Source: Crinalium sp049646245 (GTDB lineage: Bacteria > Cyanobacteriota > Cyanobacteriia > Cyanobacteriales > PCC-9333). From it: a stretch of DNA of 15,462 nucleotides. Positions within the stretch are counted from its first letter, which is position 1, and each line of letters begins with the position of its first letter. The notes below the pieces were generated by a model. The model did not search any database. It was given only the letters and a program-made list of their open reading frames with translations, and was not told where the DNA came from. The translations under genes and the position numbers were made by a program. The stretch is taken from positions 1 to 15,462 of the forward strand of contig JBARVL010000034.1 in NCBI GenBank assembly GCA_049646245.1. Reading direction: 5' to 3'. Below are positions 6,928 to 13,829 of this stretch, in pieces.

Positions 6928-7757
6928 TATTTTTGTTCGCCAGGAACAACTAATTTAGCGATATAAGCAATTAGTTTGTCTAGTAATAAACCAACAATGC
7001 CGACGTAGACCAAAGCTAAGATAATTTGACTGATGTTAGCAGCATTCCAAGCATCCCAAATAAAGAATCCGATACCAACACCACCAATTAACATTTCTGC
7101 CGCAATAATCGCTAACCAAGATAAGCCGATGCCAATTCTTAAACCTGTAAAGATGTAGGGAACGGTTGCTGGAAATACAATGTCTAAAAAGTATTCTTTT
7201 TGCGATAGTTTCAAAACTTTGGAAACGTTAACGTAATCTTGGGGGATTTGATGTACGCCTGCAATTGTATTGAGGATGATTGGCCAGATACTTGTGATGA
7301 AAATCACGAAAATTGCACTAGGATTTGATTGTTGAAATGCTGCTAAAGAAATTGGTAGCCAAGCTAGAGGTGGAATAGTCCGTAATACCTGAAAGATTGG
7401 ATCTAAGGCATCAAAGAGAAAAGCATTAGTACCAACTAGAATCCCGATAGCGATACCTACAATTGCTGCTAATGTGAAACCTGTAGCGACTCGTTGCAAG
7501 CTGGCGAGAATTTGCCAGAATAAACCCTTGTTAGTGGCTCCTTTATCAAAAAATGGGTTAATAATTAATTCCCAAGTTTGGGCTATTACTTTTATTGGCC
7601 CTGGTAAGTTAGCATCAGGACTGAGAGTAAGTAGTTGCCAGACAATTAGAATAGCGGCAAGTGCGATTATGGGCGCAACTATTTTTCTTGATTTTGGATC
7701 GCTTAACAAATCTTGGAAGGAATTGCTACGGCGGGAACGCTTGATACTTGCAGTCAT
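6927..7757 (-). CDS. nrtB: Nitrate/nitrite ABC transporter permease NrtB
   Basis: The 276-residue integral membrane protein is a binding-protein-dependent permease of the Nrt/Ssu/Tau class. Hydrophobic spans are visible at about 28-46 (APIIALAAILIVWQLLTL), in the Ala/Ile-rich stretch ending IGIAIGILVG, in ISLAAFQ through FVIFITSIWPIIL, in GLSWLAIIAAEMLIGG, and in IILALVYVGIVGLLLDKL near the C-terminus. The cytoplasmic EAA-like loop that docks on the ATPases is NVSKVLKLSQKEYFLDIVFP. Start ATG 7755-7757 has a good Shine-Dalgarno, GAGGT (7771-7767 on the minus strand), nine bases upstream. This makes it the best-initiated downstream gene of the operon. It follows nrtA by 80 bases. Confidence 0.94.
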   Translation of the reverse strand: MTASIKRSRRSNSFQDLLSDPKSRKIVAPIIALAAILIVWQLLTLSPDANLPGPIKVIAQTWELIINPFFDKGATNKGLFWQILASLQRVATGFTLAAIVGIAIGILVGTNAFLFDALDPIFQVLRTIPPLAWLPISLAAFQQSNPSAIFVIFITSIWPIILNTIAGVHQIPQDYVNVSKVLKLSQKEYFLDIVFPATVPYIFTGLRIGIGLSWLAIIAAEMLIGGVGIGFFIWDAWNAANISQIILALVYVGIVGLLLDKLIAYIAKLVVPGEQK

Positions 7758-7837
7758 TTGTTGATTACCTCGATGAACTAATATTTATCTGGGATGTTGT
7801 GGTACTGGGCTAACTCTGGGGTTGATGTTTCTGATAG

Positions 7838-9172
7838 CTAAACTTGTTTAATTTGCAAGCTTTGCAGATAAGCTGTTGGGTTGTCGGGGTCAAATTTAAT
7901 GCCATCAAAGAATGTTTCCACTCCCCGCGATGTAGTTTGAGGAATTTCTGATGCAGATATACCCAAATCTTTAGCAGCTTCGCGCCATAAATCTTCACGA
8001 TTCACTTTATTAATAATTTCTTGGGTATCTAAATTTTGTGGTAACTGACCCCAACGAATGTTTTCTGTTAAAAACCAAAGATCGTGACTCTTGTAGGGGT
8101 AGGAAGCATGGTTTTCCCAGTAGCGCATTATATTGTCAGGGTTTTGTACAACCGATCGCCCATTACCATAATCAATGCGACCTTCCAGGCGATCGCTAAT
8201 ATCTTTTACAGGTACTTTCGCCCACTCAGCATCTGAGATAATTGTTGCCATTTCTGCACGGTTTTCCATGCGATCGCACCACTTTTGCGCTTCCATTAAT
8301 GCTTTTAAAATTGCTTTAGTAGTATTAGGATGTTTATCTACCCAATCAGCACGAAAACCTAAAGCTTTTTCTGGATGATCTTGCCAAAATTCATTAGTAA
8401 CAAGGGCGCTATAACCAAGTTTTTCATTAATTAATCGCACGTGCCAAGGATCGCCTACGCAAAAACCGTCTAAATTCTTAATCCTGACATTCGCTACTAA
8501 TTGTCCTCCAGGTACTACTATAGTTGCGACATCTTTATCTGGATCAATTCCTCCAGATGCTAACCAATATCGCAACATAGTATCGCTAGTACCACCTTTA
8601 AAGGTCATACCAAAACGTAAGACATCTCCTTTAGCTTTTGCTTGTTCTGCTTTTAACTTTAAAACACCAGAATTCAAGCCAACATTTAAATCTTTGTGCG
8701 TATTAGATATAGAAATTCCTTGACCTCCTGTATTTAATCTCGCGACTACATACATGGGGACTTTTTTATTGTTAACGGTGACAGTACCTAATGACATATG
8801 GTATGGCGTAGGCGTAAGCACCATTGCACCATCAACCCCACCGCCTTGCGATCCAAGTTGTAAATTGTCTCGTGTTACTCCCCAAGAAGGCTGTTTAACT
8901 AAGCTGATATCTGGAACTCCATATTTTGCAAATAAACCTTTTACCTTCGCAATAATTAGTGGCGCAGCATCAGTTTGACCGACAAAACCAACTCTGGCAG
9001 TAGTTGTTTCGGGAGTTAAGCCAGATGAACCGTGAACAGCGTTAATTTGCTGAACATTATTAGCAGATTGAGAGTTACTTGTACAACCATGAACTAATAA
9101 AGCTCCTACAGTAGTTGCTCCAGCCGTAAATAAGAATTGTCTGCGAGAAAATTGCTTAGGTAATCGGTTCAT
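7838..9172 (-). CDS. nrtA: Nitrate/nitrite-binding lipoprotein NrtA
   Basis: This is the high-affinity solute-binding component, anchored outside the plasma membrane. The N-terminus shows a twin-arginine signal, SRRQFLF (9-15), a hydrophobic stretch, and a lipobox-like LLVHGC with Cys at 30, suggesting a Tat-exported lipoprotein. The 444-residue length matches the family. Aligned with Synechocystis NrtA, whose ligands I recall as Trp102, Gln155, His196 and Lys269, it has Trp97 in QPSWG, Gln151 in GGQG, and Lys269 in HPEKALG. The His position is Ser196 in GGTSDT. The Lys supports nitrate over bicarbonate (CmpA), which I recall having an acidic residue there. Start ATG 9170-9172 has GAGGAG immediately upstream at a tight spacing of two bases. 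It is the first gene of the operon, expected to be under nitrogen control by NtcA. Confidence 0.93.
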   Translation of the reverse strand: MNRLPKQFSRRQFLFTAGATTVGALLVHGCTSNSQSANNVQQINAVHGSSGLTPETTTARVGFVGQTDAAPLIIAKVKGLFAKYGVPDISLVKQPSWGVTRDNLQLGSQGGGVDGAMVLTPTPYHMSLGTVTVNNKKVPMYVVARLNTGGQGISISNTHKDLNVGLNSGVLKLKAEQAKAKGDVLRFGMTFKGGTSDTMLRYWLASGGIDPDKDVATIVVPGGQLVANVRIKNLDGFCVGDPWHVRLINEKLGYSALVTNEFWQDHPEKALGFRADWVDKHPNTTKAILKALMEAQKWCDRMENRAEMATIISDAEWAKVPVKDISDRLEGRIDYGNGRSVVQNPDNIMRYWENHASYPYKSHDLWFLTENIRWGQLPQNLDTQEIINKVNREDLWREAAKDLGISASEIPQTTSRGVETFFDGIKFDPDNPTAYLQSLQIKQV

Positions 9173-9174
9173 AG

Positions 9175-9180
9175 CTCCTC
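9175..9180 (-). promoter_or_regulatory. Shine-Dalgarno of nrtA
   Basis: GAGGAG on the minus strand lies two bases from the ATG. The match is strong but the spacing is unusually short, which supports this ATG as start and may limit initiation strength. Confidence 0.55.
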
Positions 9181-9205
9181 AAATAATAGTTATGAGAATA
9201 TTGAC

Positions 9206-9227
9206 TAAGCTGGCAAATGCCAGTTTA
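9206..9227 (-). promoter_or_regulatory. Hairpin in the nrtA 5' leader
   Basis: A 10-bp inverted repeat, TAAGCTGGCA / TGCCAGTTTA with one G-T pair, has only two bases between the arms (practically a four-base loop). It lies 34-55 bases upstream of the nrtA ATG. No T-run follows on either strand, so it is more likely a leader structure or protein site than a terminator. Confidence 0.5.
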
Positions 9228-9276
9228 GGGATGCAGCAAATACGGGCAGCCAGATGACAAAATTCTGGTGACTCCG

Positions 9277-9315
9277 AAAGTAGATTAATTGTCGAAAAAA
9301 TGTGATTTAAATTAC
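9277..9315 (-). promoter_or_regulatory. Candidate NtcA-activated promoter of nrtA
   Basis: On the minus strand GTAATTTAAATCAC (9315-9302) fits the relaxed NtcA site GT-N10-AC (GTAN8TAC with C for T) and has a palindromic AATTTAAAT-type core. TACTTT (9282-9277), a TAN3T-type -10 box, follows after 19 bases, close to the usual 20-23. Transcription would start near 9270, leaving a leader of about 100 bases. No perfect GTAN8TAC exists in the 9173-9628 gap. NtcA control of nrt operons is established, but this particular site is an inference. Confidence 0.38.
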
Positions 9316-9628
9316 AACTTTAAGTTGGCTATCAAGAGTTGCTAGTTTCCAGCGCCTTTGAAGTTGTTTTAATCGTTAAATCTAAGATTAATCGTAAGTT
9401 TTCATAAAGTAAATACTTGATTTAGACAATTGAAAGATAGAACTTATAAAAATTACTTATAGCGCATTATTGATGATTTTAATTAAATATATAGACAATG
9501 CTCTATATTCACTAAAAAAGTCTGGCTTTAAACAAGTAAGCGGTTCTCGCAACAAATTTTTAACTCCTTGGATCAACAGCTTGCGCTAGAGTCATTAACA
9601 GTTAGGGCATTTGACAAACAAGCTATCC
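9316..9628. other. Rest of the nrtA-mutS divergent intergenic region
   Basis: This AT-rich stretch has no supportable gene. It holds a perfect 11-base palindrome, AATCTAAGATT (9379-9389), flanked by two direct TTAATCGT copies (9369-9376 and 9388-9395), and weak AT-rich promoter-like boxes for the plus strand that I could not rank. The palindrome lies upstream of the NtcA-like site as seen from nrtA, where a second regulator such as the LysR-type NtcB could bind. That is speculative. Confidence 0.4.
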
Positions 9629-12352
9629 ATGAGCGCAGACATCGAAGCATTCACCTATCCAGAAACCCAAAATAGTAGAGCGGGTCAGCATATTGAGGCT
9701 ATGACTCGCGTAAGAGCTAATAATGCTGATTATCGGACAGTGGAAAGGCAAAAGCTGACTCCGATGATGCAGCATTTTGTGGAAGTTAAGGAGCAGTATC
9801 CCCATGCGTTGCTGTTGTATCGTGTAGGGGATTTTTATGAGACGTTTTTTCAGGATGCGCGATCGCTCGCAGAGTCGCTGGAACTGGTTTTAACTTCTAA
9901 GGAGTCGGGTAAAGATATTGGTCGAGTGCCGATGTCGGGTATTCCTCATCATGCTTTGGATAGATATTGTACGCTGTTGGTGGAAAAAGGGTTTGCGATC
10001 GCCATTTGTGACCAAGTAGAAGACGCAGCAGAGGCGGCGGCGCAAGGTCGTCAGGTGCGCCGAGAAGTAACGCGAGTGTTGACTCCTGGTACTTTGTTAG
10101 AAGAAGGGATGTTAAATGCTCGTCGCAATAACTTTTTAGCAGCAGTGGTAATTGCTGGGGAATATTGGGGTTTAGCTTACGCAGATATTTCTACAGGGGA
10201 ATTTTTAACAACTCAATCAAATAATTTGGAACATCTCACCCAGGAATTAATGCGTTTGCAACCTGCTGAGGTGTTAGTACCTGTAAATGCGCCCGATTTA
10301 GGTGGTTTTCTACGACCAGGGCAAAAATCAGATTATTTACCGGAGTGTTTACCGCCATCATTTTGTTATGCGTTGCGATCGCAATATCCTTTTTCTTTGT
10401 CGGAAGCTAAACAAAGATTACTGGAAAAATTGAAAGTGCGATCGCTTGAAGGGATGGGTTGTGAACATCTTCCCCTTGGTGTGCGTGCTGCGGGTGGGTT
10501 GTTGGAATACTTAGAAGACACCCAAAAAGGTAATCAAGTACCTTTACAAACCTTACGAACTTACACCCTTGCAGATTATCTAATTATTGATAACCAAACT
10601 CGTCGCAATCTCGAAATTACTCAAACTGTTCGGGATGGTACATTACATGGATCGCTATTATGGGCGCTAGATAGAACCAGTACTGCAATGGGTGGACGTG
10701 CTTTGCGCCGATGGTTATTACAACCATTAGTAGATATCAAAGGCATTGAAGCACGACAAAATACGATTCAAGAATTAGTAGAAAATACGGCTTTACGCCA
10801 AGATTTACAGCAGTTATTGCGCCAAATTTATGATTTAGAAAGATTAACTGGTCGCTCTGGTTCTGGGAGAGCCAATGCTAGAGATTTAATCGCTTTGGCA
10901 GATTCATTATTAAGATTACCAGAATTAGCTATATTAGCATCTACTGGTGAATCTCCATTTTTGAAAGCTGTGCAAAAAGTGCCTCCAATGTTGCAGGAAT
11001 TGGGGCAACAAATTCGCAATCATATAGTAGATTCGCCTTCTCAACATTTAATGGAAGGAAATTTAATTCGTCCTGGTGTAAATGAGTTGTTGGATGAGAT
11101 GCGAGGTGCTGCTGAAGGCGATCAGCAATGGATCGCTAATTTAGAAGTTACAGAAAGAAATCGCACAGGTATTTCTACACTAAAGGTAGGTTTTAATAAA
11201 ACTTTTGGTTATTACATTAGTATTTCTAGATCGAAAGCGGATCAGGTTCCCGACAATTATATTCGCAAACAAACTTTAACTAATGAAGAGCGTTACATCA
11301 CTCCTGATTTGAAGGAAAGAGAAGCGCGAATTTTAACAGCGCGGGAAGATTTAAACAAGCTGGAATATGAAATATTTTGTGCTTTACGGGCAGAAGTTAG
11401 CGAACAAGCAGAGCAAATTCGTCATGTTTCCCGTGCTGTCGCTGCTGTCGATGTTTTATGTGGTTTAGCAGAAGTAGCAGTACAGCAGGGTTATTGTTGT
11501 CCGCAAATGGAACAAGGGCGAGAAATTAATATTATTGAAGGTCGTCACCCAGTAGTAGAACAATCTTTGCCAGCAGGTTTCTTTGTGCCAAACTCGACTA
11601 ATTTAGGAAGTTCGGAGTTGTCAGAAAGTCCTGATTTAATTATTCTTACGGGTCCCAATGCGAGTGGTAAAAGTTGTTATTTAAGGCAGGTGGGGTTAAT
11701 TCAATTAATGGCACAAACGGGGAGTTTTGTACCCGCGCAGTCAGCAAGGTTGGGAGTGTGCGATCGCATTTTTACCCGTGTTGGTGCTGTGGATGATTTA
11801 GCTACTGGTCAATCTACCTTTATGGTAGAAATGAATGAAACTGCTAATATTCTCAACCATGCTACGCCGAAATCTCTAGTTTTATTAGATGAAATTGGGC
11901 GGGGTACTGCTACATTTGATGGTCTTTCTATAGCTTGGGCGGTAGCGGAATATTTAGCTAGTGATATTAGGGCAAGAACTATCTTTGCTACGCATTACCA
12001 CGAATTGAACGAATTAGCATCTATTTTGCCGAATGTAGCAAATTATCAGGTTACAGTAAAAGAGTTACCTGATCAAATTATCTTTTTACACCAAGTTCAA
12101 CCAGGAGGCGCGGATAAATCTTATGGTATTGAAGCTGGACGTTTAGCAGGTTTACCAGCATCGGTTATTTTACGCGCTAGGCAGGTAATGAGTCAAATTG
12201 AGCAGCATAGTAAAATTGCTGTGGGGTTGCGTGAAGGGATAGGTGGTAATAAACCTAGTGGGAAATCGGCATCAGGTCGTTCTGGGCGTAAGAAAAAAGC
12301 TGCTGATGTTGCTAATGGAGACCAAGAAATATTAAATAAAGAGGGAATATGA
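9629..12352 (+). CDS. mutS: DNA mismatch repair protein MutS
   Basis: MutS binds mismatches and short loops as a dimer and uses ATP to start repair. From ATG 9629 the product has 907 residues, somewhat longer than the E. coli protein. A TTG start at 9611 is possible but less likely, and neither has a Shine-Dalgarno. Domain order is typical. The mismatch-recognition domain has GDFYETF (Phe69-x-Glu71 as the Phe wedge). Connector, lever and clamp regions follow. The ATPase has Walker A TGPNASGKS (about 674-682), Walker B LVLLDEIGRG (about 750-759) and ATHYHEL. ASGKS instead of the usual MGGKS in Walker A is, from memory, normal in cyanobacteria. The Gly/Ser/Lys-rich C-terminal tail (GGNKPSGKSASGRSGRKKKA) is disordered-looking. 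Its TGA overlaps the ATG of the methyltransferase gene. Confidence 0.97.
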   Translation: MSADIEAFTYPETQNSRAGQHIEAMTRVRANNADYRTVERQKLTPMMQHFVEVKEQYPHALLLYRVGDFYETFFQDARSLAESLELVLTSKESGKDIGRVPMSGIPHHALDRYCTLLVEKGFAIAICDQVEDAAEAAAQGRQVRREVTRVLTPGTLLEEGMLNARRNNFLAAVVIAGEYWGLAYADISTGEFLTTQSNNLEHLTQELMRLQPAEVLVPVNAPDLGGFLRPGQKSDYLPECLPPSFCYALRSQYPFSLSEAKQRLLEKLKVRSLEGMGCEHLPLGVRAAGGLLEYLEDTQKGNQVPLQTLRTYTLADYLIIDNQTRRNLEITQTVRDGTLHGSLLWALDRTSTAMGGRALRRWLLQPLVDIKGIEARQNTIQELVENTALRQDLQQLLRQIYDLERLTGRSGSGRANARDLIALADSLLRLPELAILASTGESPFLKAVQKVPPMLQELGQQIRNHIVDSPSQHLMEGNLIRPGVNELLDEMRGAAEGDQQWIANLEVTERNRTGISTLKVGFNKTFGYYISISRSKADQVPDNYIRKQTLTNEERYITPDLKEREARILTAREDLNKLEYEIFCALRAEVSEQAEQIRHVSRAVAAVDVLCGLAEVAVQQGYCCPQMEQGREINIIEGRHPVVEQSLPAGFFVPNSTNLGSSELSESPDLIILTGPNASGKSCYLRQVGLIQLMAQTGSFVPAQSARLGVCDRIFTRVGAVDDLATGQSTFMVEMNETANILNHATPKSLVLLDEIGRGTATFDGLSIAWAVAEYLASDIRARTIFATHYHELNELASILPNVANYQVTVKELPDQIIFLHQVQPGGADKSYGIEAGRLAGLPASVILRARQVMSQIEQHSKIAVGLREGIGGNKPSGKSASGRSGRKKKAADVANGDQEILNKEGI

Positions 12353-13056
12353 ATAAAATTCAACAGACTTTGAGACAGATAGCTCGTAAATTTGGCTATG
12401 ATGTTGTTAGACATCCTACAGCAGAAGTTGCTTTTCACTTAAATTATGGTATCAATAAAATTTTTGATGTAGGTGCTAATACAGGTCAATATGCGCTGCG
12501 ACAAATAGGCTTTGGCTATACAGGTAAAATTGTCTCATTTGAACCTGTATCATCAACATTTATTGATTTAAAAAGAAATGCCCACAATTATTCAATGTGG
12601 GAAGTTTTAAATTATGGGCTTGGCAATGCTGACGGAGAAAATATAATTAACGTTTCTGAAAGCTCAGTATTTAGTTCTATGTTGAAAAGTACACCATTTC
12701 TTAATCAAATGTATCCAGATTCAAAATATATATATCAAGAGAAAATACAGGTACATAAACTTGACTCAATCTTTAACAAATATTATCAAAAAGAGGATAA
12801 AGTTTTCCTGAAGATTGATACACAAGGATCTGAAAAAAATATTTTAAAAGGTGCTGAAAATTCTCTTAAGTATATTTCTGGGCTTCAAGTGGAAGTATCA
12901 TTCAAAGAACATTATCAAGGTGAAATATTAGTAATAGATATGATAAATTTTTTATTTGATGAAGGATTTACGTTAGTAGCATTATCTCCACTTTATCATA
13001 ATTTGAAAAGTGGGGACATAGCTCAAGCTGACGGTATATTTTGGCGCTTAGACTAA
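12349..13056 (+). CDS. FkbM-family SAM-dependent methyltransferase
   Basis: The 235-residue protein has SAM-binding motif I, KIFDVGANTGQYALR (about 37-51), followed by IVSFEPVSSTF with the acidic motif II residue. The FkbM landmark VFLKIDTQGSEKNILKGAE lies near 152-170, and the closing strand region LQVEVSFKEHYQGE follows. These enzymes usually O-methylate sugars or polyketide-type hydroxyls, so a role in exopolysaccharide or glycan modification is plausible but not shown. ATG 12349 overlaps the mutS stop (ATGA), with GAGGG (12341-12345) as Shine-Dalgarno three bases from the start, so it is translated and probably coupled. The codons are markedly more AT-rich than mutS, suggesting later acquisition behind mutS. 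No convincing terminator is seen in the 208-base gap downstream. Confidence 0.88.
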   Translation: MNKIQQTLRQIARKFGYDVVRHPTAEVAFHLNYGINKIFDVGANTGQYALRQIGFGYTGKIVSFEPVSSTFIDLKRNAHNYSMWEVLNYGLGNADGENIINVSESSVFSSMLKSTPFLNQMYPDSKYIYQEKIQVHKLDSIFNKYYQKEDKVFLKIDTQGSEKNILKGAENSLKYISGLQVEVSFKEHYQGEILVIDMINFLFDEGFTLVALSPLYHNLKSGDIAQADGIFWRLD

Positions 13057-13264
13057 TAAATTATGGTATGGGATTGCGTGAAGGGTGCTTAGACCGTCGC
13101 TTGATTGGGAGTCTTATCAGTCTATTTTTATGAGCCGTCTGTTTTTGTTGTAAATCGCTAAATATAGCTCTTAAATCATATTGAAATGATCGAGCATATT
13201 CTTCTCTATGGTTGTATATTTATTCAAGGATTTCGTTTTTATACATTATAAAAATAACAATAAA

Positions 13265-13525
13265 TTATCTCTGAGCTAGAATTGCGTCATAATCAGCATG
13301 AGAACCTATCCAAAACCATAAAATTCCTTCTGGTTTATCCAAACCTAACGCTCTGTAGTTTCTTCCTACTCTCACTGACCATAAACTACCAATTTGTTTA
13401 AAGCGCAGTGATGGATGCTTCGGATCTGCCTTTAGTAATTCATAATTTTTATCTGCCAGTTTTTGAATTTTTCGTGGCATTTGGTGGTAACATTCCCAAA
13501 ATTCAGGCGTTGTGAAATGATTCAA
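13265..13525 (-). CDS. RelE/ParE-like toxin of a putative type II toxin-antitoxin pair
   Basis: The 86-residue protein resembles small RelE/ParE-fold toxins: an N-terminal TTPEFWECYHQMPRKIQKLADKNYELLK helical region, then the beta-rich SLRFKQIGSLWSVRVGRNYRALGL and WFWIGSHADYDAIL. The closing GSHADYD is typical of these proteins. If active it would be an mRNA interferase or gyrase-type toxin. Which one cannot be told. The start is TTG 13523-13525. An in-frame TAA lies three codons upstream (13532-13534) and no ATG comes before residue 16, so the family-typical N-terminus requires TTG. It lies downstream of the antitoxin-like gene, the common antitoxin-first order. A 43-bp tandem duplication lies at its start and has separated it from the antitoxin gene. 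Confidence 0.78.
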   Translation of the reverse strand: MNHFTTPEFWECYHQMPRKIQKLADKNYELLKADPKHPSLRFKQIGSLWSVRVGRNYRALGLDKPEGILWFWIGSHADYDAILAQR

Positions 13526-13601
13526 ATTTGCTTACACTTACCTTCAATAAATGCTTGTAATGATTCAAATTTGCTTACACTTACCTTCAATAAATGCTTG
13601 T
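13516..13601. repeat. Perfect 43-bp tandem duplication across the antitoxin-toxin junction
   Basis: Copies at 13516-13558 and 13559-13601 are identical and abut. Each contains the antitoxin C-terminal codons (EGKCKQI), its TGA stop, and the toxin TTG start. In a single copy the two genes would overlap as TTGA. With two copies there are now 39 bases between antitoxin stop and toxin start. The length is not a multiple of three, so the leftover copy cannot extend either protein in frame. Confidence 0.95.
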
Positions 13602-13762
13602 TCTGCTTGTTGAATCAAGTTGTCTAATTTACCAGCTTTCAAATCTTTTTCAATCTCTTTATCCCAAAGAGATTCTTGAAACTCATCAAGCCATTCTACA
13701 AATTCTGCTAGTTCTGGCGGCGAAAGTTGTGTAACTGCTGACTTTATCTGTGTAATGTGCAT
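13565..13762 (-). CDS. Putative antitoxin partner of the RelE/ParE-like toxin
   Basis: The 65-residue acidic, mostly helical protein begins MHITQIKSAVTQLSPPELAEFVEWLDEF, continues with LWDKEIEKDLKAGKLDNLIQQAEQAF, and ends EGKCKQI. The pattern of a QLSPPELAEF-type N-terminal helix plus WDKEIEKDLKAGKLD matches small antitoxins that accompany RelE/ParE-like toxins (family recollection). There is no obvious DNA-binding fold, so autoregulation is uncertain. It would neutralise the toxin by wrapping it with the C-terminal helices. Start ATG is 13760-13762. The stop lies in the second copy of the 43-bp duplication, which means its C-terminal residues are intact despite the rearrangement. Confidence 0.75.
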   Translation of the reverse strand: MHITQIKSAVTQLSPPELAEFVEWLDEFQESLWDKEIEKDLKAGKLDNLIQQAEQAFIEGKCKQI

Positions 13763-13802
13763 AGGTAAGTAACTTTTTAATTCTCAACTATACCTTTTAT
13801 TT

Positions 13803-13821
13803 TACCTAATCTTTTTAGGTA
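13803..13821. other. Small inverted repeat after the kinase gene
   Basis: TACCTAA / TTAGGTA with a five-base loop begins nine bases past the kinase stop codon on the minus strand. It is followed by an A-rich rather than T-rich run. It may therefore be a weak transcript-end structure or part of the antitoxin promoter region, but not a standard intrinsic terminator. Confidence 0.35.
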
Positions 13822-13829
13822 TTACATTG

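Noticed and set aside
3634..9172. Operon as the bicarbonate transporter cmpABCD
   Set aside because: NrtA keeps Lys269 (HPEK), a reported nitrate ligand, and the binding proteins resemble Nrt more than Cmp. A small chance remains because the families are close homologues.
9611..9628. TTG start for mutS
   Set aside because: An ATG follows six codons later and neither start has a Shine-Dalgarno, so the commoner codon is preferred.
12216..13092. Shared 12-base word TTGCGTGAAGGG near the mutS end and after the methyltransferase gene
   Set aside because: A 12-base match is expected by chance several times in a 15-kb window, and the flanks do not align.
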